Below, piece by piece: positions 17,312 through 25,179 of a stretch of DNA of 64,000 nt. The translations under genes and the position numbers were made by a program. Source of the DNA: DSNY01 sp016861185 (lineage in GTDB: Bacteria > Pseudomonadota > Gammaproteobacteria > Burkholderiales > Burkholderiaceae_F); the NCBI GenBank assembly GCA_030263275.1, contig SZOR01000002.1, positions 1 to 64,000 on the forward strand, read 5' to 3'. The notes beneath the pieces are model-generated. The model was not told the DNA's origin and searched no databases. It saw only the letters and a program-made list of their open reading frames with translations. Each line of letters begins with the position of its first letter. The stretch's first letter is position 1.

Positions 17312-17687
17312 CGTCTTCCCAGACGTCGCGTTTGGCCGGCGCGCTGTAGGCTGTCCCGTAGATCGAAGCCAGCGTGCGCTGCGGTTTTTCCGGAACGATG
17401 TGCAGATGCACCTGCGCGAGCAGCATCAGCTCCGACATCGCATCCGGCTCGAGCGGCGTCTGGCTGCCGTCGGCGAGCCAGAGCTTGCGGAAGTACTCGT
17501 TCATCTCCGGGTGCCCCCACAGCAGCGTGATCGCGTGCGCCATGCCGGGATAGCGCGTTTCCAGCACCGAGCGGTCGCGCATATCGGGCGCGCGGCGAAC
17601 GGGTGCGGCCGGCGCAGTTTCGCGCGCAGGCGGCGATAGCGTCGGCAAGCGGGCAAAGGGGTCGTAGGAACGGGAGCGCGGCTTCAT
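17295..17687 (-). CDS. conserved hypothetical protein
   Basis: A 130-aa soluble protein, not recognised as a named family. It begins MKPRSRSYDPFARLPTLSPP, followed by a Pro/Ala-rich stretch. It then has a globular part with ETRYPGMAHAITLLWGHPEM, NEYFRKLWLADG and MSELMLLAQVHLHIVPEKPQ. The ATG at 17687 has a GAGAAAAAG purine tract upstream. Its 3' end overlaps the convergent amidotransferase gene by 17 bases. Codon use fits the surroundings and the hydrophobic pattern is protein-like, so I consider it real. Confidence 0.65.
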   Translation of the reverse strand: MKPRSRSYDPFARLPTLSPPARETAPAAPVRRAPDMRDRSVLETRYPGMAHAITLLWGHPEMNEYFRKLWLADGSQTPLEPDAMSELMLLAQVHLHIVPEKPQRTLASIYGTAYSAPAKRDVWEDVTWRR

Positions 17688-17852
17688 CTTTTTCTCATCG
17701 GCCGCATACCATGTTAACGGTAGGCCATTCGAATAGCAACGAACAAGCCGGGCAGTTCGTCGTTTCGACGCCGACCGACCGACGGTCGGCGCTTGACGTA
17801 TGGCGCATTCGATGGCCAGCCGCGCGGAAAGCGGCTGCGGAGGGGCGGTTCC

Positions 17853-17858
17853 TATAAT
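17853..17858 (+). promoter_or_regulatory. perfect -10 box directly upstream of murB
   Basis: TATAAT lies six bases before the murB GTG at 17865, so transcription would start at or next to the start codon. The corresponding -35 (17830..17835) is poor. The transcript may be leaderless. Confidence 0.5.
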
Positions 17859-17864
17859 CGGCGC

Positions 17865-18887
17865 GTGCCCATCGAGCTCGAAGAGAACGTCGCGCTCCGC
17901 GCGCTGAATGCCTTCGGGGTCGACGCGCGGGCGCGCTACTTCGCCCGCGTGCGCAGTGCCGCCGACCTCGCGATGCTCGAGGACGATCCGCGGCTGCGCG
18001 GGGTCCCGCGACTGATTCTCGGCGGCGGCAGCAACATCCTTTTCACGCGCGACGTCGACGGTCTCGTCGTCAAGGTCGACGTCCCTGGCATGCACGAGGT
18101 CGGCGACGACGGGCGCGCGTGGTTCGTCGAGGTCGGCGCCGGCGAAAACTGGCACGCGACCGTGCAACGGTTGCTCGATGCGGACCGGCCCGGCCTGGAA
18201 AACCTCGCACTCATTCCCGGGCAGGCAGGTGCTGCGCCGATCCAGAACATCGGCGCTTACGGCCTTGAACTGGCCGAGCGCTTTCATGCGCTGGCGGCCT
18301 GGGATGTCGAAGCGCGCGACGTGGTGACGATGTCACCGGCCGACTGCAACTTCGGCTACCGCGACAGCGCGTTCAAGAGCACGTTCGCGGGCCGCCGCGT
18401 GATCCTCTCGGTGACGCTCGCGCTGCCGAAGCGCTGGACGCCGGTCATCGGTTACGCCGACGTCGCCAACGAGCTGAAGGCGCGCGGCATCGCTGCGCCG
18501 ACCGCGCGCGACATCTTCGACGCGGTGTGCGCGATCCGCCGCCGCAAGCTGCCGGACCCGGCGGCGATCGGCAACGCCGGCAGCTTCTTCAAGAACCCGA
18601 TCGTTACGCGCGAGCAGCACCACGCGCTGCTCGCGCATCATCCTTCGCTGGTCAGCTATTCGCTGCCGCGCGGCCGCTTCAAGCTCGCCGCCGGCTGGCT
18701 GATCGACGCGGCGGGGCTCAAAGGCGCCACGCGCGGCCGCGCGGGCGTCTACGAGAAGCAGGCGCTCGTGCTGGTCAACCGCGGCGGCGCGACCGGCGCC
18801 GAGATCCTCGCGCTCGCGCGCGAAGTGCAGGACAAGGTGCGCGAGAAGTTCGGCGTCTTGCTCGAGCCGGAGCCGGTCATCGTCTAG
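17865..18887 (+). CDS. murB: UDP-N-acetylenolpyruvoylglucosamine reductase
   Basis: A 340-aa FAD-dependent reductase that makes UDP-N-acetylmuramate for peptidoglycan. FAD-binding features are ILGGGSNILF, VEVGAGENWHATV and LENLALIPGQAGAAPIQNIGAYG. The catalytic-type segment is CNFGYRDSAFK, with IRRRKLPDPAAIGNAGSFFKNP and GRAGVYEKQALVLVN near the end. This is the type I (E. coli-like) enzyme. The GTG at 17865 is chosen because homology begins at LRALNAFGVDARA. It ends on a CTAG shared with argG on the other strand. Confidence 0.92.
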   Translation: MPIELEENVALRALNAFGVDARARYFARVRSAADLAMLEDDPRLRGVPRLILGGGSNILFTRDVDGLVVKVDVPGMHEVGDDGRAWFVEVGAGENWHATVQRLLDADRPGLENLALIPGQAGAAPIQNIGAYGLELAERFHALAAWDVEARDVVTMSPADCNFGYRDSAFKSTFAGRRVILSVTLALPKRWTPVIGYADVANELKARGIAAPTARDIFDAVCAIRRRKLPDPAAIGNAGSFFKNPIVTREQHHALLAHHPSLVSYSLPRGRFKLAAGWLIDAAGLKGATRGRAGVYEKQALVLVNRGGATGAEILALAREVQDKVREKFGVLLEPEPVIV

Positions 18888-20251
18888 TCGTCGGCCTTCG
18901 GCTGCCTGCGTTCGGGCGCCTGCGAACGCTCTTCAAGCTGGGGCAGCGCGGCGCCCTGGCCGGCGGACAGCAACCCCGCCTTCGTGTACACGAGCAGCTT
19001 GTCGCGCGTGTCGGCGATGTCGAGATTGCGCATCGTCAGTTGCCCGACGCGGTCCTGCGGCGTGAAGAAGGCTTCGCCTTTTTCCATCGTCAGCCGTTCG
19101 GGCTTGTACGTGAGGTTCGGCGAACGCGTGTCGAGGATCGAGTAATCGTTGCCGCGTCTCAGTTCGATCGTCACCTCGCCCGTGATCGCGCGCGCGACCC
19201 AGCGCTGTGCGCTTTCGCGCAGCATGATCGCCTGGGGATCGAACCAGCGACCCTGATACAGCAGGCGACCGAGCTTGCGGCCGTTGTCGCGGTACAGCTC
19301 GATCGTGTCCTCGTTGTGGATGCCGGTGACCAGCCGTTCGTACGCGATGAACAGCAGCGCCATCCCCGGCGCCTCGTAGATGCCCCGGCTCTTCGCCTCG
19401 ATGATGCGGTTTTCGATCTGGTCCGACATGCCGAGCCCGTGCCGGCCGCCGATGCGGTTGGCCTCGGTCATCAGTTCGACCGGGTTGGCGAAGGTCACGC
19501 CGTTCAGCGCGACGGGATGCCCTTCCTCGAAGCGCACCGTCACTTCCTCGCGCCTGATCGCGACGTCGTCGCGCCAGAACGCCACGCCCATGATGGGCTG
19601 CACGATGCGCACGCTGCTCGCAAGCAGCTCGAGGTCCTTGGCTTCGTGCGTGGCGCCGAGCATGTTCGAGTCGGTCGAATACGCCTTCTCCACGCTCATC
19701 TTGTAGTCGAAGCCGTTGGCGATGAGGAACTCGCTCATCTCCTTGCGGCCGCCCAGCTCGTCGATGAACGCCTGGTCGAGCCAGGGCTTGTAGATCTGCA
19801 GCGCCGGATTCGCGAGCAGGCCGTAGCGGTAGAAGCGCTCGATGTCGTTGCCCTTGAAGGTGCTGCCGTCGCCCCAGATGTGGACGTCGTCCTCCTTCAT
19901 CGCCGCGACCAGCATCGTGCCGGTGACTGCGCGGCCGAGCGGCGTCGTGTTGAAGTACGTGAGCCCCGCGGTCGAGATGTGGAAGGCGCCGCACTGCAGG
20001 GCCGAGATGCCTTCGGCGACGAGCTGCGCGCGGCAATCGATCAGCCGCGCGCGTTCGGCGCCGTATTGGAGCGCGCGGCGGGGAATGTCCTCGTAGTCCG
20101 GCTCGTCGGGCTGCCCGAGATTCGCGGTGTACGCGTACGGAATCGCGCCCTTCTTGCGCATCCACAGCAGCGCGGCGCTCGTGTCGAGTCCGCCGGAAAA
20201 TGCGATGCCGACCTTCTGGCCGGCGGGGAGGTTCTGCAGGATCGTTGCCAT
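18884..20251 (-). CDS. argG: argininosuccinate synthase
   Basis: A 455-aa cytosolic enzyme joining citrulline and aspartate with ATP. The ATP-binding P-loop is FSGGLDTSAALLW; YAYTANLGQPDE, GNDIERFYRYG, STDSNMLGATHEAKDLE and GGRHGLGMSDQIENRIIEA are diagnostic. It is the E. coli-type long form, with a slightly extended, charged tail ending RQPKADD. The ATG at 20251 gives MATILQNLPAGQKVGIAFSG. Its stop is shared with murB in the palindrome CTAG at 18884..18887. Confidence 0.95.
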   Translation of the reverse strand: MATILQNLPAGQKVGIAFSGGLDTSAALLWMRKKGAIPYAYTANLGQPDEPDYEDIPRRALQYGAERARLIDCRAQLVAEGISALQCGAFHISTAGLTYFNTTPLGRAVTGTMLVAAMKEDDVHIWGDGSTFKGNDIERFYRYGLLANPALQIYKPWLDQAFIDELGGRKEMSEFLIANGFDYKMSVEKAYSTDSNMLGATHEAKDLELLASSVRIVQPIMGVAFWRDDVAIRREEVTVRFEEGHPVALNGVTFANPVELMTEANRIGGRHGLGMSDQIENRIIEAKSRGIYEAPGMALLFIAYERLVTGIHNEDTIELYRDNGRKLGRLLYQGRWFDPQAIMLRESAQRWVARAITGEVTIELRRGNDYSILDTRSPNLTYKPERLTMEKGEAFFTPQDRVGQLTMRNLDIADTRDKLLVYTKAGLLSAGQGAALPQLEERSQAPERRQPKADD

Positions 20252-20378
20252 GATGGGGTTGAAGGCGCCGCTTGCGAAGCGCAAGCGCTGGATCGGGATG
20301 CCGACGCCCGCGTCGTTTGCGGCGGCGGGGGCGGGGATTCGGGCCGGTGCCCGCGCCGATCGACGCGGACGGCGCGAA

Positions 20379-20384
20379 ATTATA
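20379..20384 (-). promoter_or_regulatory. argG: candidate -10 box for argG
   Basis: ATTATA on the plus strand reads TATAAT on the minus strand, 128 nt before the argG start. The -35 position is weak (near 20402). The implied leader is about 120 nt, long enough for regulation, but I see no recognisable ARG box. Confidence 0.4.
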
Positions 20385-20475
20385 CGGGCGCAGCGCGCGC
20401 CGACCGGCGCAGTCGCGTGAATGGTCGATTGTTGTGATCCGCCGCTCCGTGCCACCGTAGCGGCGTCGCAAGCGG

Positions 20476-21549
20476 ATGAGTGGGGCGCCGATGGGAACGC
20501 TGAACTTCGCCTGGTGGAATCTGCAGAACCTGTTCGACACCGACGACGACCCGATCTCGCGCGACTTCGAATACACGCCTGCGCACGGCTGGACCGACGC
20601 GGCGCTTGCCGCCAAGCTCGCCAATCTGGCCGCCGCGCTCGATGCGCTGCACGGCGGTCAGCCGCTCGATCTGCTGGCGGTGTGCGAGATCGAAAAGGAA
20701 TCGCTGCTCGCGCGCCTGCTGCAGACGACGGCGAGACAACGGCACCTCACGGTCGCCAACGATCCGATGGGCACGTCGGACCTGCGCGGCATCGACGTCG
20801 CGCTCGCGTTCAACGAAGCGGCGCTCGAGCTGCGCGCGATCCGCTCGCACGTCGTGCACCTGCGCTACCGCACGCGCGACATCCTCGAAGCCGAGTTTGT
20901 CGTGCGCGCCAGCGGCGAGCCGCTCGTCGTGATCGCCTCACACTGGCCGTCGCGCTCTCAGGGTCGCTGGGAAAGCGAGCCGGCGCGCATCACCGTGGCC
21001 GAGAACATCGCCTATCTGATCGAAGGCCAGCTCAAGTTCGACGCGGTGCGTTACGAGGCGCTGCGCGCGGCGAACGACCTGGCCACGCTGCAGGCGCGCT
21101 GGGACACGCCGCTGCTCGTGTGCGGGGACTTCAACGACGAGCCCGCCGATCGCAGCGTCGTCGAGCACCTGAAGGCCTCGCGCGAACGCGAGCGCGTGGT
21201 CGGCGAAACGAACGATCTCGACCGCTTCGCACCGGAAGTCGCCGACTATCGCGGGCGCGACGTGTTCGTGTTCAACGCCACGGCGCGGTTCGGAGCGACC
21301 GGCGTGGGTTCGTACTTCTTCGAGGGCGGCGATGCCGGTCGCGCCACCAACCGCCATCAGGCGCTCGATCAGCTCGTCGCGAGCCGCGGACTGCTCAAGC
21401 CGGCCGGGCTGCGACTGATCGAGGATTCGGTGAACTACGTGAACGACGCGACGGTTGCCACCCGCAGCGGACGCCCGCGGCCGTTCGATCGCAGAACCGG
21501 CAAGGGAACGTCGGATCATCTGCCGCTGGTGGCGCAGCTTGCGTTCTGA
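20476..21549 (+). CDS. endonuclease/exonuclease/phosphatase-family protein
   Basis: A 357-aa metal-dependent phosphoesterase of the DNase I-like EEP superfamily. The motifs appear in order: FAWWNLQNLFD (Asn), LLAVCEIEKES (catalytic Glu), DLRGIDVALAF, VIASHWPSR, LLVCGDFNDEPAD (Asp/Asn) and GTSDHLPLVAQL (Asp-His pair). No signal peptide is visible. The start could be 20476 or the ATG at 20491; neither has a strong Shine-Dalgarno. Substrate class (nucleic acid or phosphoester) is not determined. Confidence 0.85.
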   Translation: MSGAPMGTLNFAWWNLQNLFDTDDDPISRDFEYTPAHGWTDAALAAKLANLAAALDALHGGQPLDLLAVCEIEKESLLARLLQTTARQRHLTVANDPMGTSDLRGIDVALAFNEAALELRAIRSHVVHLRYRTRDILEAEFVVRASGEPLVVIASHWPSRSQGRWESEPARITVAENIAYLIEGQLKFDAVRYEALRAANDLATLQARWDTPLLVCGDFNDEPADRSVVEHLKASRERERVVGETNDLDRFAPEVADYRGRDVFVFNATARFGATGVGSYFFEGGDAGRATNRHQALDQLVASRGLLKPAGLRLIEDSVNYVNDATVATRSGRPRPFDRRTGKGTSDHLPLVAQLAF

Positions 21550-21683
21550 CCGGGGAGCGGCCCGCGGGTGGCCGGCGCGCAGCGACTGCGGTCCGATGGC
21601 TGCTGTTCGAGCGCCGTTGTGCGACGGCGCTGCGCTGACGGTTCGGACCGGCTGACATGCATCAAGGCTTCGGAGTGCCTCCG

Positions 21684-21712
21684 TTGCACGCGAGCGAAAG
21701 CAGTCTTACATT
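21684..21712 (+). promoter_or_regulatory. sigma-70-type promoter of the alanine-rich lipoprotein gene
   Basis: TTGCAC (21684..21689) and TACATT (21707..21712) are separated by exactly 17 bases. The predicted start near 21719 lies 23 nt before the ATG, which has a good AAGGAG at 21728. This fits an abundantly expressed envelope lipoprotein. Confidence 0.65.
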
Positions 21713-21741
21713 CAATGGTCCTAAACCAAGGAGATCGCTCA

Positions 21742-22095
21742 ATGACCACGACGCGTAATCGGTACCTCGGTTTTTCGATGATCCTGTCTGCGGTCGTTCT
21801 CGCCGCAGGCTGCGCCACGACCGGCGATGTCGAACGCGTGCAGGGCGAAGCGGCGGGAGCGAGGAAGCTGGCGCAGGAAGCGAAGTCGGCGGCCGATCAG
21901 GCGAGCGGCACCGCGAATACAGCCGCCGCCGATGCTCGTGCCGCGAGAGAAGCCGCCGCTGCTGCCCAACGGTCGGCCGACGAGGCCAAGGCCGCCGCGC
22001 AGGAAGCCAAACGGGCGGCCGACGAAGCCAAGGCGGCAACGCAGGCCCTCAACGAGAAGCTCGACCGCGCCTTCAAGCAGTCGCAGAAGAAGTAG
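21742..22095 (+). CDS. alanine-zipper lipoprotein (Lpp/OprI-like)
   Basis: A 117-aa lipoprotein. The signal peptide ends in the lipobox LAAGC (Cys24). The mature part of about 94 residues is an Ala-rich amphipathic coiled coil made of heptad-like AADEAKAAAQEAKRA repeats, ending in AFKQSQKK. The C-terminal Lys recalls Braun's lipoprotein, whose terminal Lys is linked to peptidoglycan by L,D-transpeptidases. The facing gene (22096..23055) encodes exactly such an enzyme. The ATG at 21742 has AAGGAG upstream. Outer-membrane anchoring is expected; covalent attachment is inference. Confidence 0.85.
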   Translation: MTTTRNRYLGFSMILSAVVLAAGCATTGDVERVQGEAAGARKLAQEAKSAADQASGTANTAAADARAAREAAAAAQRSADEAKAAAQEAKRAADEAKAATQALNEKLDRAFKQSQKK

Positions 22096-23055
22096 TCAGC
22101 GCGACACCGGTACCGGCACGCCGCGCCGCTCCCGCGCCGCGCGCGCAACCGTGTCCCAGTCGATAACCGCGTCGCGGCCATTCGTGGCCGCGATCACGGC
22201 GCGCACCGCTGCGGTGACGCCGGCGTCCGACCGGCTTTCCGCCAGCGGCGGGTGGACCTCGAGGTAAAGCACGCCGTCGTCCCAGCCGGCCTTGACCGGC
22301 TGGTCGATGATGCGCACCGGCGTGCCGACGGGCAGCTCGCGGTACAGCCGCGCGATATGTTCGGGATACAGACGCACGCAGCCGTGCGTTACCCGCATCC
22401 CAATGCCGTACGGTTTGTTGGTGCCGTGAATGAGGTAACCGGGCAGCGCGAGGCGCAGCGCGAACTCGCCGAGGGGATTGTCCGGGCCCGGCGGCACCAC
22501 CACGGGCAACGTGTTGCCGTTGCGCGCATGTTCTGCGCGGATCGACGCAGGCGGACGCCACGAAGGGTTTTTCACTTTGGACACGACGCGGGTGAGCCCC
22601 AGCGGCGTGCGCCAGTCCGCGTCGCCGATGCTCACCGGATACGTTGATACTTGCCCCGGTTCGCCGGGCCGACGCGCGCCGTAGTAGTAGAGGCGAAACT
22701 CCGGCAGGTTGAGCACGAGCCCCGTCCGCGCGGCGTCCGGCAGGACGTGCCGGGTCGGCAGCACGATGTCCGTGCCTTCACCGGGCAGCCACGGGTCCAC
22801 GCCCGGGTTGGCCGCCGCGATCTCCGCGTAGCCGACTTCGTGCGCGCGGGCGATGTCCAGCAGCGTGTCTTCGTGCCGCGCGGTCACCGTCGCGATCGAG
22901 CCGATGAGCGCGTCGCCTTCGGGCGGCAGCGCGAAAGTCCGAGCGCCGACGGCGCAAGGCGCCGCCCACAACAACCCGCACACAAGCCAGACCGCACATC
23001 CTCCGCGCAGGGACATCGTCGATCGCAACGAAACGCTATTCGAGATGGGCGTCAA
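22096..23055 (-). CDS. L,D-transpeptidase with LysM domain
   Basis: A 319-aa exported peptidoglycan enzyme of the ErfK/YbiS/YcfS/YnhG family. The signal peptide is within residues 14-38 (WLVCGLLWAAPCAVGA). A LysM-like segment at about 56-100 contains VTARHEDTLLDIARAHEVGY. The YkuD catalytic motif is HGTNKPYGIGMRVTHGCVRL, with Cys, His and Arg in place. It ends one base after the lipoprotein gene, on the opposite strand. The start could be 23055 or 23016 (MSLRGGC, a shorter signal). It may link the lipoprotein to the wall or make 3-3 crosslinks. Confidence 0.88.
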   Translation of the reverse strand: MTPISNSVSLRSTMSLRGGCAVWLVCGLLWAAPCAVGARTFALPPEGDALIGSIATVTARHEDTLLDIARAHEVGYAEIAAANPGVDPWLPGEGTDIVLPTRHVLPDAARTGLVLNLPEFRLYYYGARRPGEPGQVSTYPVSIGDADWRTPLGLTRVVSKVKNPSWRPPASIRAEHARNGNTLPVVVPPGPDNPLGEFALRLALPGYLIHGTNKPYGIGMRVTHGCVRLYPEHIARLYRELPVGTPVRIIDQPVKAGWDDGVLYLEVHPPLAESRSDAGVTAAVRAVIAATNGRDAVIDWDTVARAARERRGVPVPVSR

Positions 23056-23106
23056 GAATACGCGGCGTCGGCCGGCCGCACTGTGCCGCGCCTTGGCGGA
23101 CGGGCT

Positions 23107-24084
23107 TCAGTCGACGCGCGCCCCGGCGCGCTTGACGATCGGCGCCCAGCGTGTGCGCTCGGCCTTCAGGTAGGCGGCGAACTGCTCGGGCGTCCCGCCG
23201 ACGGGATCCCAGCCTGCCGCCTCGACGCGCTGGCGCACGTCGGGCGCCTGCAGGATGGCGTTGATCTCGCGGTTCAGCCGCTCGACGACCTCGCGCGGGG
23301 CGCCGGCCGGCGCGACGAATCCGTTCCATGCAACCGCCTCGAATCCCGGGTAGCCGAGTTCCGCGATCGTCGGCAGTTCCTTGATGCCAGGCCAGCGCTG
23401 TGCGCTCGTCACTGCGAGCGGCCGAACGCGACCCGCGCGGATCAAGGGCAGCAGCGAGGTCGGGTTCGACATGATCGCCTGCACGTCGCCCGCGGCGGTC
23501 GCCTGTACCGCCGGCGGCGCGCCGTTGTACGGGATATGCACGAGGTACAGGCCGGCCTGCGCCTTCAGCATTTCCATCGCCAGGTGCGAGCTGCTGCCGT
23601 TGCCGACCGAGGCGTAGTTCAACTGGCCCGGCCGCCGGCGAACGTAGTCGATGAACTCGCGTGCGCTCTGCACCGGCAACGCACTATTGACCGCGAGCAG
23701 GTTCGGCGCGGAGCCGACCAGCACGATCGGCGCGAGATCGCGCGCGGGGTCGTACGGCAGCCTGGCGTACAGCAGCGGCGCCAGCGCGAGCGGTCCGGTG
23801 AACGACAGCCCGATGGTGTAGCCGTCGCGCTCGGCCTTCGCGACCGTGTCGGTGCCGACGGTGCCGCCCCCTTGCGGACGATTGTCGGGCACGACCGGCT
23901 GGCCGAGCCGCGCGCGCAGCTCGCCGGCGATCAGACGGCCGAGCACGTCGATCGAAGAGCCGGGCGGTGCGGTCAGGACCAGCCGGATCGGTTTTGCGGG
24001 CCACGATTGCGCCGTCGCGCGGCGCATAGCCAGCAATGTCAAGCCGCCCGCGGAAGCAAGAAGCCTGCGGCGATTCGCGTTCAT
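23107..24084 (-). CDS. Bug-family (TctC-like) periplasmic solute-binding protein
   Basis: A 325-aa receptor of the tripartite tricarboxylate transporter class, abundant in Burkholderiales. An Arg-rich start (MNANRRRLLASAGGLTLLAM) looks like a Tat/Sec signal cleaved after ATA. Bug hallmarks are WPAKPIRLVLTAPPGSSIDV, NRPQGGGTVGTDTVAKAERDGYT, LNYASVGNGSSSHLAMEM, HIPYNGAPPAVQATAAGDVQ and GFVAPAGAPREVVERLN. No TctA/TctB permease genes adjoin it, which is usual for orphan Bug proteins. The ligand is unknown. Confidence 0.88.
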   Translation of the reverse strand: MNANRRRLLASAGGLTLLAMRRATAQSWPAKPIRLVLTAPPGSSIDVLGRLIAGELRARLGQPVVPDNRPQGGGTVGTDTVAKAERDGYTIGLSFTGPLALAPLLYARLPYDPARDLAPIVLVGSAPNLLAVNSALPVQSAREFIDYVRRRPGQLNYASVGNGSSSHLAMEMLKAQAGLYLVHIPYNGAPPAVQATAAGDVQAIMSNPTSLLPLIRAGRVRPLAVTSAQRWPGIKELPTIAELGYPGFEAVAWNGFVAPAGAPREVVERLNREINAILQAPDVRQRVEAAGWDPVGGTPEQFAAYLKAERTRWAPIVKRAGARVD

Positions 24085-24102
24085 ATACGCAGCACCATCG
24101 GG

Positions 24103-24165
24103 TCAGTGAACGTCCCGACCAAGGAGCAGGTATTCCATCAGTGCCTTCTGCACGTGCAGCCGATT
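24103..24165 (-). pseudogene. duplicate 3' tail of argF (20 codons plus stop)
   Basis: On the minus strand this encodes NRLHVQKALMEYLLLGRDVH and a TGA stop. The peptide is identical to the last 20 residues of the intact ArgF just upstream. Ten of the 20 codons differ, all synonymously, and the stop differs (TGA against TAA). Similarity continues for a few bases upstream of the Asn codon (GAAGCC), but with an indel. The copy is not attached to a gene body or start. Confidence 0.85.
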
Positions 24166-24247
24166 CTGGCTTCGGCCGCCGCGCTGCGCGCGGCTTAACC
24201 CGCTGCGCGGGTTAGCCTGCGCCGAAACAGGCTGCACGAAGGCGTCC
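24166..24247 (-). repeat. GC-rich spacer element between argF and its duplicate tail
   Basis: An 82-nt spacer. It contains the hairpin TAACCCGC-TGC-GCGGGTTA (24196..24214) and a second GC hairpin. In argF sense it ends GCGGCCGAAGCCAG directly before the duplicate's AAT codon. The same end sequence precedes the duplicate tails at 35924 and 62755. It also shares CGCAGGCT, GCGCAGCG and GGTxAAGC blocks with the 62755 spacer. Confidence 0.65.
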
Positions 24248-25171
24248 TTAGTGAACATCGCGTCCAAGCAGAAGGTATTCCATGAGCGCCTTTTGCACGT
24301 GCAGCCTGTTTTCAGCTTCATCCCAGACGACCGACTGCGGGCCCTCGAGCACCTCTTCGGTGACCTCCTCGCCGCGGTGCGCCGGCAGGCAGTGCATGAA
24401 GAGCGCATCGGGCGCGGCGAACTTCATCAGCGCGGCGTCGACGCGCCAGTGCGTGAAAGCCTGGCGGCGCGCTTCGTTCTCCGCCTCGTAGCCCATGCTG
24501 GTCCAGACATCGGTCGTCACGAGGTGCGCGCCGCGCGCGGCGTCGCGCGGATTGTCGAAGACCTTGAAGTGCGGCCCAGGCGGCGCGAGCTTCGGGTCGA
24601 GCGCGTACGCGGGCGGTGTGGACACGTGCACGGTGAAGCCGAGCAGCTTCGCGGCCTGCAGCCAGGTGTACGCCATGTTGTTCGCGTCGCCGATCCACGC
24701 GACCGTGCGCCCCGCGATCGCTCCGCGCTGCTCGATGAAGGTGAAGATGTCGGCGAGGATCTGACACGGGTGGTATTCGTTGGTCAGCCCGTTGATCACC
24801 GGCACGCGCGAATACGCGGCGAAGCGCTCGATCTTCGTCTGCTCGTAGGTGCGGATCATCACGAGGTCGACCATGCGCGAGATCACGCGCGCCGTGTCCT
24901 CAATCGGCTCGGCACGCCCGAGCTGCGAGTCGCCGGTCGTGATGTGGATCACCGAGCCGCCCATCTGGTACATGCCGGCCTCGAAGCTCACGCGCGTGCG
25001 CGTGCTCGCCTTCTCGAACACCATCGCGAGCGTGCGGTCGCGCAGCGGCTGGTAGAACTCGTAGCGCTTGAAGCGGTCCTTGATCACGCGCGAGCGCTCG
25101 AACACGTGCTCGATCTCGTCGCGCGTGAAGTCGGCGAGTTGCAGGAAGTGCCTGATCGATCCGTCCGGCAT
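24248..25171 (-). CDS. argF: ornithine carbamoyltransferase
   Basis: A 307-aa enzyme forming citrulline from ornithine and carbamoyl phosphate. The carbamoyl-phosphate loop is FEKASTRTRVSFE, followed by NGLTNEYHPCQILADIFT, WIGDANNMAYTWL and the ornithine-site FMHCLPAHRGEEV. The ATG at 25171 gives MPDGSIRHFLQLADFTRDE. It is transcribed with argD, whose stop lies nine bases upstream. The last 20 codons are duplicated after the stop. Confidence 0.95.
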   Translation of the reverse strand: MPDGSIRHFLQLADFTRDEIEHVFERSRVIKDRFKRYEFYQPLRDRTLAMVFEKASTRTRVSFEAGMYQMGGSVIHITTGDSQLGRAEPIEDTARVISRMVDLVMIRTYEQTKIERFAAYSRVPVINGLTNEYHPCQILADIFTFIEQRGAIAGRTVAWIGDANNMAYTWLQAAKLLGFTVHVSTPPAYALDPKLAPPGPHFKVFDNPRDAARGAHLVTTDVWTSMGYEAENEARRQAFTHWRVDAALMKFAAPDALFMHCLPAHRGEEVTEEVLEGPQSVVWDEAENRLHVQKALMEYLLLGRDVH

Positions 25172-25179
25172 GGCGACTC

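Noticed and set aside
24103..24320. Diversity-generating retroelement (variable/template repeat) at the argF 3' end
   Set aside because: The layout of gene tail, hairpin and second copy is reminiscent. However, the differences are synonymous and not adenine-specific, the target is a housekeeping enzyme, and no reverse transcriptase or Avd gene is present.
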